A stretch of 64,000 nt of DNA from Frigidibacter sp. (GCF_030695035.1 NZ_JAUYTT010000011.1:1-64000), one strand, 5' to 3'; numbered from the stretch's first letter, positions 51,374 through 62,274 are shown. Notes: generated by a model not told the origin, from the letters alone. Numbers and translations are program-made.

Positions 51374-51447
51374 CCGGGGGCAGGGGTCGGGCGGGGGCCT
51401 GATCGCGCCGCGGAAAGCAGAAACACGGGCGGTGAAGGAAACCTAAG

Positions 51448-51978
51448 GTGACGGGGTCGTTCCGGGGCGAATTCAGCCAGAAAGTTGACGGAAAGGGCAG
51501 GGTGTCCATTCCGGCAGCATTTCGGCGTCACCTCGAAGAGGGCGACCCGGAGTTCCGCGCCCGGCGCGAGGCGCTGCGCGAGGATGACAAGCTCAAGGGC
51601 GGCGCCCGCTTTGTCATCGTCTACGGCGATGCCCGACGCGAATTTCTGGAATGCTATACGGTTGACGGCATGGCCGCGCTTGAAGCGCGCATCCTTGCCA
51701 TCCCGCGCGGCACCCCGCGGCGCCGTGCGCTGGAGCGGGTGTTCATCACCCTGTCCACCGTGGCCGAGATTGATGGCGATGGCCGCATCGTTCTGCCGCA
51801 GAAGCTGCGCGAGAAGCTGACGCTTGGCGAGGAAGCCGTCTTTGCCGGCACCGCCGACACCTTCCAGATCTGGCAGCCCGAAGCCTATGACCGCGACGTG
51901 GCCGAGAAGGCCGAGGAAGAGATCGAGGGCCTTGCCCCCGGTGTCGATGTCGCGGCGCTGCTGGATGGAGATGTCTGA
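51448..51978 (+). CDS. mraZ: Transcriptional regulator MraZ
   Basis: A 176-residue DNA-binding protein with two SpoVT/AbrB-like domains: FRGEFSQKVDGKGRVSIPAAF and VAEIDGDGRIVLPQKLREKL. It usually represses the dcw cluster by binding repeats upstream of itself. It has a longer C-terminus than E. coli MraZ. Start is GTG 51448 with GAAGGAAA upstream. First gene of dcw here. Confidence 0.94.
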   Translation: MTGSFRGEFSQKVDGKGRVSIPAAFRRHLEEGDPEFRARREALREDDKLKGGARFVIVYGDARREFLECYTVDGMAALEARILAIPRGTPRRRALERVFITLSTVAEIDGDGRIVLPQKLREKLTLGEEAVFAGTADTFQIWQPEAYDRDVAEKAEEEIEGLAPGVDVAALLDGDV

Positions 51979-51981
51979 GCC

Positions 51982-53019
51982 ATGACCGCCAAATCCGGCA
52001 CTGGCGAACCCGGCACAGGCCCAGAGACCGCAGCCCCCCATGTTCCGGTTCTGCTGCGCCCGCTGCTGGCGGCGGTGGCGCCGGTGACGGGACTCTGGCT
52101 CGACGGCACCTTTGGCGCTGGCGGCTATGCGCGCGGGCTGCTGGAGGCGGGGGCTACCCGCGTGATCGGCGTGGACCGTGACCCTTCGGTGTTCGCGATG
52201 GCGGCGGAGTGGGCGGGCGACTTCGGGGACCGGCTGCGGCTGGTCGAGGGCACCTTTTCCGACATGGACAGCCTTGCCAGCGAGTTGCTCGACGGGGTGG
52301 TCCTCGATCTGGGCGTGTCGTCCATGCAACTCGATCAGGCCGAGCGCGGGTTTTCCTTCATGAAGGACGGCCCGCTCGACATGCGGATGAGCAGCACCGG
52401 CACCAGCGCCGCCGACATCGTCAATGAGGCCGAAGAGGCGCATCTGGCCGACATCATCTATCACTATGGCGAGGACCGCGCCGCGCGGCGCATTGCCAAG
52501 GCCATCGTGCGGGCACGCGAGGCGGCGCCGATCACCACCACCCGCGCGCTGGTCGCCGTGGTCGAATCCTGCCTGCCGCGCCCCAAGCCGGGGCAGAGCC
52601 ATCCCGCCACCCGCACCTTCCAGGCGATCCGCATCGCGGTGAATGACGAGTTCGGCCAGCTGATCGAGGGGCTGGAGGCGGCGGAACGTGCGCTGAAGCC
52701 CGGCGGGCGGCTGGCGGTGGTGACCTTCCATTCGCTCGAAGACCGGGTGGTGAAGCGGTTCTTGCTCGCCCGTTCCGGCGGCGAGGCGCAGGGTAGCCGC
52801 TATGCGCCCGAACGGGTGGACGCGGCCCCGGCCTTCAAGCTGCTGACCCGCCGCGCCGTGGCGCCCGACGATACCGAGCTTGCCGAGAACCCCCGCGCCC
52901 GGTCGGCCAAGCTGCGTGTCGCGCAGCGCACCGATGCGCCCGCGGGGCGGCCGGATCGCTCCTCGCTCGGCCTGCCGCAACCCGTGCTGGACCCCGCCCC
53001 CCGCAGGAAAGGCCACTGA
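51982..53019 (+). CDS. rsmH: 16S rRNA m4C1402 methyltransferase RsmH
   Basis: A 345-residue SAM-dependent methyltransferase. SAM-site motif [14 protein letters not shown] is at about residues 35-48; [19 protein letters not shown] and [11 protein letters not shown] are family signatures. It lies 3 nt after mraZ, the canonical dcw position. Confidence 0.95.
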   Translation: MTAKSGTGEPGTGPETAAPHVPVLLRPLLAAVAPVTGLWLDGTFGAGGYARGLLEAGATRVIGVDRDPSVFAMAAEWAGDFGDRLRLVEGTFSDMDSLASELLDGVVLDLGVSSMQLDQAERGFSFMKDGPLDMRMSSTGTSAADIVNEAEEAHLADIIYHYGEDRAARRIAKAIVRAREAAPITTTRALVAVVESCLPRPKPGQSHPATRTFQAIRIAVNDEFGQLIEGLEAAERALKPGGRLAVVTFHSLEDRVVKRFLLARSGGEAQGSRYAPERVDAAPAFKLLTRRAVAPDDTELAENPRARSAKLRVAQRTDAPAGRPDRSSLGLPQPVLDPAPRRKGH

Positions 53020-53020
53020 C

Positions 53021-53380
53021 ATGCGCAGCCTGTTCTACGTTCTCACCGCGCTGGCCGTCATGGGCCTCGCCTTCTGGGCCTACCGCGAGAATTACCGCAC
53101 CCAGGCCCGCCTGACCGAGATCGACCGCCTGCAATCCGAGATCGGCCATCTGCGCGAGAGCATGAATGTGCTGAAAGCGGAATGGGCCTACCTGAACCGC
53201 CCCGACCGGCTGCGCGAGCTGGCCGAGATCAACTTCGACCGGCTTGGACTGCTGCCGCTGCGCGCCGCGCAATTCGGCACCGCCGCACAGGTCGGCTATC
53301 CGGAAAAACCGCTGCCGCCTGTCACCGATCCGGTGGAAACCTTCGGGGCCCTGCCCGAAACAGAGGAGACGACGCCGTGA
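53021..53380 (+). CDS. ftsL: Cell division protein FtsL
   Basis: A 119-residue bitopic division protein: transmembrane helix at residues 4-20, then a leucine-zipper-like coiled coil (LTEIDRLQSEIGHLRESMNVL) and the conserved LNRPDRLRELAE. Sequence conservation in FtsL is low, so the position between rsmH and ftsI carries much weight. The stop overlaps the ftsI GTG. Confidence 0.88.
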   Translation: MRSLFYVLTALAVMGLAFWAYRENYRTQARLTEIDRLQSEIGHLRESMNVLKAEWAYLNRPDRLRELAEINFDRLGLLPLRAAQFGTAAQVGYPEKPLPPVTDPVETFGALPETEETTP

Positions 53381-55158
53381 TCCGCACCCCGCTGCGCCCG
53401 CTGGCCCGCATCCTGTCCGCCCGCGACCGCGGCGAGAATCCCGACGCCATCGAGCGCGAGAACTTGCGCCTGCGGCATGAGGCGATGCGCGACAAGTCCC
53501 GCCAGCGCGCCGAGGGGCGGCTGCTGGTGATGGGCCTGCTGTTCTTTTCCGCCTTCACCGTGGTCGGCGCCCGCATGGGCCTGCTGGCCGCAACCGACCC
53601 GGTAGAGCCGCGGGCCGCGGCCTCCGGCGCCTCGATTCTTGCGCAGCGCGCCGATATCGTGGACCGCGAGGGGCGGATCCTCGCCACCAACCTCGTGACC
53701 CACTCGCTCTATGCGCAGCCGCAAAGCATGGTGGAGCCGGAACGCGCCGCCGTTGAACTCGCCGCGATCTTCCCCGACCTCGATGCCGAACGGCTGAAGG
53801 ACGATTTCACCGGCAGCCGCAAATTCCTGTGGATTAAGAAGAAGATCAGCCCCGAGCAGATGCAGGCGGTGCATGACATCGGCGATCCGGGCCTGCTGTT
53901 CGGCCCGCGCGAGATGCGGATCTATCCCAACGGCGCGCTCGCCTCGCATGTTCTGGGCGGGGCCAGCTTTGGCCGCGAAGGCGTGCATTCGGCCGAGGTG
54001 ATCGGCACCGCGGGGGTGGAGAAGACCTTTGACGGCTGGCTGCGCGACCCGGGCAATGGTGGGCAGCCGCTGCAACTGTCCATCGATCTTGGCATTCAGG
54101 CCACCATCGAGGAAGTGCTGGCCGGCGGCATGAAGCTGATGAACGCCAAGGGCGCGACGGCGATCTTGATGGATATCCATTCGGGCGAGGTGGTGGCGAT
54201 GGCCTCGCTGCCCGATTTCGACCCCAACACACGGCCGCAGCCGGCGCTGAAGGGCGATCCGTCCGACAGCCCGCTGTTCAACCGGGCGGTGCAGGGGGTG
54301 TATGAACTGGGCTCCACCTTCAAGGTCTTCGCCATTGCGCAGGCGATGGACCTTGGCCTTGTGAACCCCGAGACCAAGATCGCCACCAAATCGCCGATGA
54401 CCTGGGGCAAGCACCGCATCCGTGATTTCCACGATTATGGCGCCGAGCTTTCGGTGACCGACATCATCGTCAAATCCTCGAACATCGGCACGGCGCGGGT
54501 GGCGCTGATGATCGGTGGCGAGCGGCAGAAGGCCTTCCTTGGCACGCTGGGTCTGCTGGAGCCGACGGCCATCGAGATGGTCGAGGCGCCGACCGGCAAG
54601 CCGATCCTGCCGCGCAACTGGCCGGAGATCACCACGATGACCGTGTCTTACGGCCACGGATTGTCGGCCAGCCCGCTGCATCTGGCGGCGGCCTATGCCT
54701 CTGTCCTCAACGGCGGCACCAAGGTGGTGCCGACGATCCTGAAATCGCCAATGCCGGCGCCGGGGCCGCGCGTGGTGTCGGAAGAAACCTCCAGCATCAT
54801 GCGCACCATGCTGCGCGCCGTGGTGACCCGCGGCACCGCCAGCTTTGGCGAGGTGCCGGGCTATGCGGTGGGCGGCAAGACCGGCTCTGCCGACAAGGCC
54901 AAGCCGACGGGCGGCTATTACAAGGATCGGCTGATCGCCACCTTTGCGTCCGTCTTCCCGGCGCATGACCCCGAATATGTGATGATCGTCACGCTGGACG
55001 AGCCGTCCGAGAACTCTGGCAGCGTGCCGCGCCGTACCGCGGGCTGGACTGCGGTGCCGGTTGGCGCCGAGATCATCCGGCGCGTGGCACCGATGCTGGG
55101 TCTGCGGCCCGAGGTTGAACCCCCGGTCCAGCATGGGATAACACTCGTCCGCAACTGA
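53377..55158 (+). CDS. ftsI: Septal peptidoglycan transpeptidase FtsI (PBP3)
   Basis: A 593-residue class B penicillin-binding protein. A cytoplasmic tail and a transmembrane helix (about residues 48-66) precede the dimerisation domain; the transpeptidase motifs are STFK (Ser313-Lys316), SSN (367-369) and KTG (501-503). It cross-links septal peptidoglycan with FtsW. Start GTG 53377, coupled to ftsL by a 4-nt overlap. Confidence 0.95.
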   Translation: MIRTPLRPLARILSARDRGENPDAIERENLRLRHEAMRDKSRQRAEGRLLVMGLLFFSAFTVVGARMGLLAATDPVEPRAAASGASILAQRADIVDREGRILATNLVTHSLYAQPQSMVEPERAAVELAAIFPDLDAERLKDDFTGSRKFLWIKKKISPEQMQAVHDIGDPGLLFGPREMRIYPNGALASHVLGGASFGREGVHSAEVIGTAGVEKTFDGWLRDPGNGGQPLQLSIDLGIQATIEEVLAGGMKLMNAKGATAILMDIHSGEVVAMASLPDFDPNTRPQPALKGDPSDSPLFNRAVQGVYELGSTFKVFAIAQAMDLGLVNPETKIATKSPMTWGKHRIRDFHDYGAELSVTDIIVKSSNIGTARVALMIGGERQKAFLGTLGLLEPTAIEMVEAPTGKPILPRNWPEITTMTVSYGHGLSASPLHLAAAYASVLNGGTKVVPTILKSPMPAPGPRVVSEETSSIMRTMLRAVVTRGTASFGEVPGYAVGGKTGSADKAKPTGGYYKDRLIATFASVFPAHDPEYVMIVTLDEPSENSGSVPRRTAGWTAVPVGAEIIRRVAPMLGLRPEVEPPVQHGITLVRN

Positions 55159-55194
55159 CGGGGCGCAAGACGGCGCCGAACCAAAGAGGCTCCG

Positions 55195-56679
55195 ATGGCG
55201 CATTCCACCAAGACGCTGGCCGAACTGGGCCTGACCGCGCAGGGCGGCGCCGATGCGGCCGTCACCGGCCTGTCGGTGGACAGCCGGCAAACGAAGCCGG
55301 GGCACCTGTTTGCCGCGCTGCCGGGCAGCCGCGTGCATGGCGCCGAGTTCATCCAATATGCGCTGCGCATGGGCGCGGGCGCGGTGCTGACCGACCGCGC
55401 GGGCGCCGCGATTGCCCGCGATGTGCTGGACGCCAGCCCCGCCGCGCTGATCGTGGCCGAGGATCCGCGCGCCGCGCTGGCCGGGGCCGCCGCCCTGTGG
55501 TTCGGCGCGCAGCCAGCCACCGTGGTGGCGATCACCGGCACCAGCGGCAAGACCAGCGTTGCCACCTTCACCCGGCAGATCTGGCAGGCGATGGGCTTGC
55601 CGTCGATCAATATCGGCACGATGGGGGTGTTGGGCGATTTTCACGCTCCCCTGCAGCATACCACGCCCGAGCCGATCACCCTGCACCGGCTGCTGGCCGA
55701 GGCGGCGGCGGCCGGCATCACCCATGCGGCGATGGAGGCATCCTCGCACGGGCTCGACCAGCGGCGGCTGGATGGCGTACGGCTGAAGGCGGCGGGCTTC
55801 ACCAATTTCAGCCAGGACCACCTCGACTATCACGCGGGTTTTGCGGAATATTTCGCCGCCAAGGGCGGGCTCTTCAGCCGCATCCTGCCCGCGGGTGCCA
55901 GCGCCGTGGTCAACACCGCCGACCAGAGTGGGCTGCAGATGATCGCCGAACATATCGAGGGGCGCGGCCACCGGCTGATGCTGACCGGGCCGACGCAAGC
56001 CGCCGACCTGCGCATCATCGCGCAGCGCTTTGACGCCACGGGTCAGGATGTGCGCGTCGGCTGGCTGGGCGAGGACCGGCAGCTGCGGCTGAACCTGATC
56101 GGCGGCTTTCAGGCGGAGAACGTGCTGCTGGCCGCTGGCCTCTGCATCGGCTCGGGCAGCCCGGCCGAGGAGGTGTTCCGCGCGCTGGCGGGCCTCTCCA
56201 CCGTTCCCGGCCGGATGCAGCATGTCGCCACGCGCGAGAATGGCGCGACGGTGTTCGTGGATTACTCGCACAAGCCCGGCGCTTTGGCCTCGGCTTTGCA
56301 ATCCCTGCGCCCGCATGTGATGGGCCGGATCGTCTGCGTCTTCGGCGCGGGCGGCGACCGGGACAAGGTGAAACGCCCGCTGATGGGCGAGGCGGCGGCG
56401 CGCCATGCCGATCTGGTCTATGTCACCGATGACAACCCGCGCAGCGAAGACCCGGCAGTGATCCGCGCCGAGGTGATGGCGGGCTGCCCGAACGCGACAG
56501 AGGTCGCCGACCGCGCCGAGGCGATCCTGCGCGGGGTGGATGCGCTCGGGCCGGGGGACGCGCTGCTGATCGCCGGCAAGGGCCATGAGACGGGGCAGAT
56601 CGTCGGCGATACCGTCTACCCATTCGACGATGCCGAACAGGCCAGCGTCGCCGTCGCCGCGCTGGAGGGCCGGATATGA
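55195..56679 (+). CDS. murE: UDP-MurNAc-tripeptide synthetase MurE
   Basis: A 494-residue Mur ligase that adds meso-diaminopimelate to UDP-MurNAc-L-Ala-D-Glu. P-loop GTSGKTS is at residues 115-121; the motif DNPR in YVTDDNPRSEDP marks meso-DAP specificity. The stop overlaps the murF ATG by 4 nt. Confidence 0.96.
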   Translation: MAHSTKTLAELGLTAQGGADAAVTGLSVDSRQTKPGHLFAALPGSRVHGAEFIQYALRMGAGAVLTDRAGAAIARDVLDASPAALIVAEDPRAALAGAAALWFGAQPATVVAITGTSGKTSVATFTRQIWQAMGLPSINIGTMGVLGDFHAPLQHTTPEPITLHRLLAEAAAAGITHAAMEASSHGLDQRRLDGVRLKAAGFTNFSQDHLDYHAGFAEYFAAKGGLFSRILPAGASAVVNTADQSGLQMIAEHIEGRGHRLMLTGPTQAADLRIIAQRFDATGQDVRVGWLGEDRQLRLNLIGGFQAENVLLAAGLCIGSGSPAEEVFRALAGLSTVPGRMQHVATRENGATVFVDYSHKPGALASALQSLRPHVMGRIVCVFGAGGDRDKVKRPLMGEAAARHADLVYVTDDNPRSEDPAVIRAEVMAGCPNATEVADRAEAILRGVDALGPGDALLIAGKGHETGQIVGDTVYPFDDAEQASVAVAALEGRI

Positions 56680-58136
56680 CATCCTTGAACTCAGGCCCGC
56701 TCTGGACCTCTGCCGACGCCGCAACCGCAACCGGCGGGCGCGCCACCCAAGCCTTCGCCGCCACCGGCGTCTCCATCGACACCCGCAGCCTGCAACCGGG
56801 CGACCTGTTCGTGGCGCTGACCGACGCGCGCGATGGCCATGACTTCGTCCGCGCCGCGCTGGACAAGGGCGCCGCCGCGGCGCTGGTCAGCCGCATTCCG
56901 GACGGCTGCACCGACAAAGACCCGCTGCTGATCGTGCCCGATGTGCTGGAGGGTCTCGCGGCCCTCGGCGCGGCGGGACGAGCGCGGGGGCAGGCCAAGG
57001 TCATCGCCATCACCGGATCGGTCGGCAAGACCTCGACCAAGGAGATGCTGCGCGCAATCCTGACGGCGCAGGGCCGCGTCCATGCCGCCGAGGCCAGCTA
57101 CAACAACCACTGGGGCGTGCCGCTGACGCTGGCGCGGATGCCCGTGGATGCCGATTTCGCGGTGATCGAGATCGGGATGAACCACCCGGGCGAAATCTCG
57201 CCGCTCGCCCGCCTCGCCCGCCCGCATGTGGCGATGATCACCACCGTCGCCGCCGCACATCTGGAGGCGTTCGACAGCATCGAGGCAATCGCGCACGAGA
57301 AGGCCGCGATCTTTGACGGGCTGGAGCCGGGGGGCACCGCGGTGATTCCGCTCGGCCTGCCGGTCAGCGACATCCTTGCATTGGCCGCCACCCGCGCCGC
57401 GAATATCCTGACTTTCGGCCCCATCCCCGGCGCAGATTTCCGGCTGATCGACGCGCAGATGACCCCCGACGCCACCATCGTGCAGGCCGACCATGCCGGG
57501 TTGCCGCTGCTGTTCAAGGTTCGCACTCCCGGCCGCCATTTCGCGCAGAACGGCCTTGCCGCGCTGGCGGTGGCCGAGGCGGTGGGCGCCGATATCGCCA
57601 TCGCTGCGCTGGACCTTGGCCTCTGGGCGCCGCCGCTTGGCCGTGGTACCCGGGAGCGCATCGTGCTCGACATCGTCGATGACCACCTGTCCTTCGAGCT
57701 GATCGACGACGCCTTCAACGCCAACCCCGCCTCGATGGCTGCCGCCCTCGACATGCTGGGCGCCGCGCGGCCAACCGATGGCATCGGCCGCAAATCCGAA
57801 GGCCGCCGCATTGCCGTCTTGGGCGACATGCTGGAGCTGGGGCCGGATGAGCTGCGGATGCACGCGGACATCGCCCAACATCCGGCAATGGCCGGCATCA
57901 AGCTGGTGCATTGCGTCGGCCCGCGGATGAAGACGCTCTACGACCTTCTGCCCCGCGCGCAGCGGGGCGAGTGGCACGAAACCGCCCCGGCGCTTGCCGC
58001 CCGCGCGCATCATCTGGCCGATGCCGGCGATGTCGTGCTGGTCAAGGGATCGAAGGGCATCAAAGTCAGCCTCGTGGTTGACGCGCTGCGCAAACTCGGC
58101 CAAGCGGTCGCGCACGACAATCGAGGGACCGAGTAA
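56676..58136 (+). CDS. murF: UDP-MurNAc-pentapeptide synthetase MurF
   Basis: A 486-residue Mur ligase that adds D-Ala-D-Ala. P-loop ITGSVGKTSTKEML, EIGMNHPGEI, and NANPASMAAAL near the C-terminal domain are MurF hallmarks. It abuts mraY directly (the stop TAA is followed by ATG). Confidence 0.95.
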   Translation: MTSLNSGPLWTSADAATATGGRATQAFAATGVSIDTRSLQPGDLFVALTDARDGHDFVRAALDKGAAAALVSRIPDGCTDKDPLLIVPDVLEGLAALGAAGRARGQAKVIAITGSVGKTSTKEMLRAILTAQGRVHAAEASYNNHWGVPLTLARMPVDADFAVIEIGMNHPGEISPLARLARPHVAMITTVAAAHLEAFDSIEAIAHEKAAIFDGLEPGGTAVIPLGLPVSDILALAATRAANILTFGPIPGADFRLIDAQMTPDATIVQADHAGLPLLFKVRTPGRHFAQNGLAALAVAEAVGADIAIAALDLGLWAPPLGRGTRERIVLDIVDDHLSFELIDDAFNANPASMAAALDMLGAARPTDGIGRKSEGRRIAVLGDMLELGPDELRMHADIAQHPAMAGIKLVHCVGPRMKTLYDLLPRAQRGEWHETAPALAARAHHLADAGDVVLVKGSKGIKVSLVVDALRKLGQAVAHDNRGTE

Positions 58137-59219
58137 ATGCTTTATTGGCTGACGCAGTTTTCGGACGGCGGCGATCTGTTCAACCTGTTTCGCTACATCA
58201 CCTTCCGGGCTGGTGCGGCCTTTTTCACCGCGCTGATCTTTGGCTTCATCTTTGGCCAACCGCTGATCAACTTCCTGCGCCGCAAGCAAAAGAAGGGCCA
58301 GCCGATCCGCGAGGACGGGCCGCAGACGCATTTCGTGAAGGCCGGCACGCCCACCATGGGCGGCCTGCTGATCCTCTCGGCGCTGCTGTTCTCCACGCTC
58401 CTATGGGCGCGGCTCGACAACCCCTATGTCTGGATCGTGCTGCTGGTCACCTATGCCTTTGGGCTGATCGGCTTTGCCGATGACTATGCCAAGGTCACCA
58501 AGCAGACGACCGCGGGCCTGTCCTCCCGCACCCGTTTCATCATCGGCCTGCTGATCGCGGCGCTGGCCGGGGCTGCGGCGGCATGGTTCCATCCGGCAGA
58601 GCTGACGGGCAAGCTGGCGCTGCCCTTCTTGAATGAAACGATGCTGAACCTTGGCATCTTCTTCGTGCCCTTCTCGATGGTGGTGATCGTCGGCGCGGCC
58701 AATGCCGTGAACCTGACCGACGGGCTCGACGGGCTGGCGATCATGCCGGTGATGATCGCAGCCGGCACGCTTGGGGTAATCGCCTATACCGTCGGCCGGG
58801 TCGACTTCGCGCAATACCTCGGTGTCAACTATGTCGCCGGCACTGGCGAATTGCTGATCTTCGTCGCGGCGCTGATCGGCGGCGGGCTTGGCTTCCTGTG
58901 GTACAACGCGCCCCCCGCCGCCGTGTTCATGGGCGATACCGGCAGCCTTGCGCTTGGCGGCGCGCTCGGAGCCATTGCCGTGGTGACCAAGCACGAGATC
59001 GTGCTGGCCATCGTCGGCGGCCTCTTCGTGGTCGAGGCGCTGAGCGTCATCATCCAGGTGCTCTACTTCAAGCGCACGGGCCGCCGCGTGTTCCTGATGG
59101 CCCCGATCCACCACCATTTCGAGAAAAAGGGGTGGGCCGAGCCGCAGATCGTGATCCGCTTCTGGATCATCTCGCTGATCCTGGCGCTGATCGGCCTCGC
59201 CACGCTGAAACTGCGCTAA
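58137..59219 (+). CDS. mraY: Phospho-MurNAc-pentapeptide transferase MraY
   Basis: A 360-residue inner-membrane enzyme with ten helices that makes lipid I. Active-site motifs are [21 protein letters not shown] and [15 protein letters not shown], plus the [13 protein letters not shown] loop. Downstream, a GGGGGCGC/GCGCCCCC hairpin without T-run lies at 59222-59240 before murD. Confidence 0.96.
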   Translation: MLYWLTQFSDGGDLFNLFRYITFRAGAAFFTALIFGFIFGQPLINFLRRKQKKGQPIREDGPQTHFVKAGTPTMGGLLILSALLFSTLLWARLDNPYVWIVLLVTYAFGLIGFADDYAKVTKQTTAGLSSRTRFIIGLLIAALAGAAAAWFHPAELTGKLALPFLNETMLNLGIFFVPFSMVVIVGAANAVNLTDGLDGLAIMPVMIAAGTLGVIAYTVGRVDFAQYLGVNYVAGTGELLIFVAALIGGGLGFLWYNAPPAAVFMGDTGSLALGGALGAIAVVTKHEIVLAIVGGLFVVEALSVIIQVLYFKRTGRRVFLMAPIHHHFEKKGWAEPQIVIRFWIISLILALIGLATLKLR

Positions 59220-59291
59220 GAGGGGGCGCACCTTGCGCCCCCCGGCGCCATCCCCCATCTTCCGCGCCAGATCACAGCAAGGGGCACGCCC

Positions 59292-60713
59292 ATGATTCCC
59301 GTCCAAGGCCATGCCGGCCAGAAGGTGGCCGTTCTCGGCCTCGGCCGCTCCGGCCTTGCCACCGCGCGGGCGCTGCAGGCGGGGGGCGCCGAGCCGGTCC
59401 TGTGGGATGACAGCCCCGAGGCCCGCGCCAAGGCCGAAGCCGAGGGCTTCACCTGCACCGACCTTGGCCGCGATGCGGCCTGGGAGGGCGTAGTGCTGCT
59501 GGTGACCTCGCCCGGCATCCCGCACCTCTACCCCGCGCCGAACCGGCATATCGCGAAGGCGATGGCGCTTGGCGTGCCGGTGGACAATGACATCGGCCTC
59601 TTCTTCCGCAGTTGGGCGGTTGATGAGTGGGAGGATTTCGACCTCGTCCCCAAGGTCGTCGCTGTCACCGGGTCGAACGGCAAGTCCACCACCACGGCGC
59701 TGATCCACCATATCCTTCAGGTCATCGGCCGCCCCACCCAGATGGCCGGCAATATCGGCCGCGGCGTGCTGGACATGGACCCGGCGACCGATGGCGAGGT
59801 GGTGGTGCTGGAGCTGTCCAGCTACCAGACCGACCTTGCCCGCGCCCTGACCCCCGATGTCGCGGTCTTCACTAACCTCTCGCCCGATCACCTCGACCGG
59901 CATGGCGGCTATGGCGGCTACTTCGCCGCCAAGCGGCGGCTGTTCGCGGAAGGCGGCCCCGACCGCGCGGTGATCGGGGTCGATGAGCCCGAGGGTGTGT
60001 ATCTTGCGAACCAGATGGCCGAGGGCGCGGCCGATGACCGGGTGATCCGCGTCAGCGCCGGGCAGAAGCTGGAGGGGGAGGGCTGGACGGTCTTCGCCCG
60101 AAAGGGCTTCCTCGCCGAATGGCGCAAGGGCAAGCAGGTCGCCGCCATCGACCTGCGCGCCATTCAGGGCCTGCCGGGCGCGCACAATCACCAGAACGCC
60201 TGCGCCGCCTATGCCGCCTGCCGCAGCCTCGGCCTGCCGCCGCGGCTGATCGAACAGGCGCTGACCAGCTTTGCCGGCCTGCCGCATCGCAGCCAGACCA
60301 TCGCCACCCGGGGCGGTGTGCGCTTCGTGAATGACAGCAAGGCCACCAATGTCGACAGCGCCGCCAAGGCGCTGCAGGCCTTCCCCCGCATCCGCTGGAT
60401 CGCCGGCGGCCTCGGCAAGGATGGCGGCATCGCCGGGCTGGTGCCCTTCCTCGGCTCGGTCAGCAAGGCCTACCTCATCGGCCACTCCGCCCGCGACTTC
60501 GCGCTGGAGATCGGCGCCACCCCGCATGAAATCTGCGAGACGATGGAGGCGGCCGTGACCCGCGCCGCCGCCGAGGCGGAGCCGGGCGAGACCGTCCTCC
60601 TCGCCCCCGCCGCAGCCAGCTTCGACCAGTATCCCAATTTCGAGAAACGCGGCGACCACTTCGCCGCGCTGGTGGCTGCGCTGCCCGATGCCGCCCCTGC
60701 AGATGCCCCCTGA
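59292..60713 (+). CDS. murD: UDP-MurNAc-L-alanine--D-glutamate ligase MurD
   Basis: A 473-residue Mur ligase that adds D-Glu. An N-terminal Rossmann domain ([17 protein letters not shown]), P-loop TGSNGKSTT, and [15 protein letters not shown] near the C-terminal domain are clear. It is separated from mraY by 72 nt. Its end overlaps the following methyltransferase gene. Confidence 0.95.
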   Translation: MIPVQGHAGQKVAVLGLGRSGLATARALQAGGAEPVLWDDSPEARAKAEAEGFTCTDLGRDAAWEGVVLLVTSPGIPHLYPAPNRHIAKAMALGVPVDNDIGLFFRSWAVDEWEDFDLVPKVVAVTGSNGKSTTTALIHHILQVIGRPTQMAGNIGRGVLDMDPATDGEVVVLELSSYQTDLARALTPDVAVFTNLSPDHLDRHGGYGGYFAAKRRLFAEGGPDRAVIGVDEPEGVYLANQMAEGAADDRVIRVSAGQKLEGEGWTVFARKGFLAEWRKGKQVAAIDLRAIQGLPGAHNHQNACAAYAACRSLGLPPRLIEQALTSFAGLPHRSQTIATRGGVRFVNDSKATNVDSAAKALQAFPRIRWIAGGLGKDGGIAGLVPFLGSVSKAYLIGHSARDFALEIGATPHEICETMEAAVTRAAAEAEPGETVLLAPAAASFDQYPNFEKRGDHFAALVAALPDAAPADAP

Positions 60714-61317
60714 TCCCGGCACCCCGGACAGCATCGCCGGCACCTACCGCCGACAAGCCGCCGCCTTCGACACAAGCCGCGACCGGTCACTCTACGAGCG
60801 CCCCTGGCTCGACCGCCTGACCGAGGGCCTCGCCCCGGGCGCGCCCGTCCTCGACCTCGGCTGCGGCGCAGGCGAGCCCATCACCGCCCATCTCGCGGCC
60901 CAAGGCTTCGCTGTCACTGGCCTCGACGGCTCCGCCCCGATGCTGGCGCTGGCGCGGGCCCGCGTGCCGCAAGCGCGGTTCATCCGAGGCGACATGCGGG
61001 GCCTGGCACTGGGCACCACCTTCGCCGCCATCCTCGCCTGGGACAGCTTCTTTCACCTCACCCCCGCGGACCAGTGCGCCCTGATCCCTCGCCTCGCCGC
61101 GCATCTGACCCCCGGCGGGCGCCTCCTCTTCACCTGCGGCCCCGACGCTGGCGAGCCCATCGGCACCGTCGGCGGCGAGTCGGTCTACCACGCCAGCCTC
61201 ACCCCCGCCGAATACGCCGCGGTGCTGGAAGCTGCCGGCCTGCTCCCCCGCCTCTTCATCGCCGAAGACCCCGCCACCCAAGGCCGCTCCCTCTGGCTGG
61301 CCGAGCGCCGCGCCTGA
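60703..61317 (+). CDS. Class I SAM-dependent methyltransferase
   Basis: A 204-residue Rossmann-type methyltransferase: motif [12 protein letters not shown], then [15 protein letters not shown] (post-I), and [12 protein letters not shown] (motif IV). The substrate is unknown. ATG 60703 overlaps murD by 11 nt; ATG 60688 is an alternative. It trails the dcw cluster and need not be functionally related to it. Confidence 0.85.
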   Translation: MPPDPGTPDSIAGTYRRQAAAFDTSRDRSLYERPWLDRLTEGLAPGAPVLDLGCGAGEPITAHLAAQGFAVTGLDGSAPMLALARARVPQARFIRGDMRGLALGTTFAAILAWDSFFHLTPADQCALIPRLAAHLTPGGRLLFTCGPDAGEPIGTVGGESVYHASLTPAEYAAVLEAAGLLPRLFIAEDPATQGRSLWLAERRA

Positions 61318-61327
61318 CCGCACCCCT

Positions 61328-61380
61328 TTCTTCTTTGCCTAAATATCCTCGGGGGGCGCGGGGGGCAGACGGCCCCCCGC
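61328..61380 (-). repeat. Intergenic G-run/GAGGATATTT element, copy 7
   Basis: On the minus strand, GGGGGGCC-GTCT-GCCCCCC, GCG, CCCCCCGAGGATATTTAGGC and AAAGAAGAAA. It lies between the convergent ends of the methyltransferase and argP genes. Confidence 0.85.
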
Positions 61381-61394
61381 CTTTGCCAGTCAAG

Positions 61395-62270
61395 TCACGC
61401 CGCCAGCCCCCGCCGCGCCGCCGCCCTAACTGCCGCCGTCAGCGGCGCCAGCGGCTCCCCCGCCAGCCGGATCCATTGCCAATGCAGCGCCACGTCCAGC
61501 GGCAGGTCCGGCCGCAGCACCACCAGCCGGCCGTCCCTCAGATGCTCCGTCACCAGCGGCTCGGGGTTCAGCCCCCAGCCGATCCCCAGCAGAGCGGCGG
61601 TGACGAATCCCTCGCTGGAGCCGATGCGGTGGCCCGGCAGGGCAGGGCGCGCGCCGGTGGCCGCCGCCGCCCAATCCGCCTGCAACCTGTCCTTGGCGTT
61701 GAAGATCAGCGCCGGGGCCTGCTCCAGCGCCTCCGCAGTCACACCGCCCGCAAACCAGCGCGCCACGAAGCCCGGGCTCGCGGTGGCAATGTAGCGCAAG
61801 GATCCCAGCGGGCGCGCGTCGCAGCCCTGTACCGGGCCGGGATGACCCGTCACCGCCGCCATCACCTCGCCGCGGCGCAGCCAGTCGGCGGAGTGGTCCT
61901 GATCGTCGATCACCAGGTCGAACAGCATCCCCTCCACTGCCGCCAGCGCCGGCAGGAACCAGGTCGCCAGGCTGTCGGCATTCACCGCAATCCGCACGCT
62001 CGCCGCCGGCCCCGCCGCGCGGCCCAGATCGCGGGCGAGGCCCTGCTCCAGCAGCCGCAGCTCCTCATGATGCCGCGCCAGCCGCGCCCCGGCCGGGGTG
62101 GCGCGGGCGGGCTGGGTCCGCTCCACCAGCACCGTGCCCGCCCGCTCCTCCAGCGCGCGGATCCGCTGCGAGACGGCAGGGGGCGTCACGTTCTGCGCCG
62201 CAGCGGCGGCCTCGAAACTGCCAAGGCGTAGCACGGCGGCGAGGGTAGCCAGATGGGCAGGATCAAACAT
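61395..62270 (-). CDS. argP: LysR-family regulator ArgP (LysG/IciA type)
   Basis: A 291-residue LysR regulator. The helix-turn-helix is at residues 8-60 (LRLGSFEAAAAAQNVTPPAVSQRIRALEE), followed by a two-lobe effector domain beginning VRIAVNADSLATWFLPAL, which is typical of ArgP/LysG. These activate an adjacent ArgO/LysE exporter when Arg or Lys is high. Here it is divergent from such an exporter gene. Confidence 0.92.
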   Translation of the reverse strand: MFDPAHLATLAAVLRLGSFEAAAAAQNVTPPAVSQRIRALEERAGTVLVERTQPARATPAGARLARHHEELRLLEQGLARDLGRAAGPAASVRIAVNADSLATWFLPALAAVEGMLFDLVIDDQDHSADWLRRGEVMAAVTGHPGPVQGCDARPLGSLRYIATASPGFVARWFAGGVTAEALEQAPALIFNAKDRLQADWAAAATGARPALPGHRIGSSEGFVTAALLGIGWGLNPEPLVTEHLRDGRLVVLRPDLPLDVALHWQWIRLAGEPLAPLTAAVRAAARRGLAA

Positions 62271-62274
62271 AAGA

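Noticed and set aside
53296-56730. A 1144-codon open frame antisense to ftsI and murE
   Set aside because: Shadow frame over canonical dcw genes.
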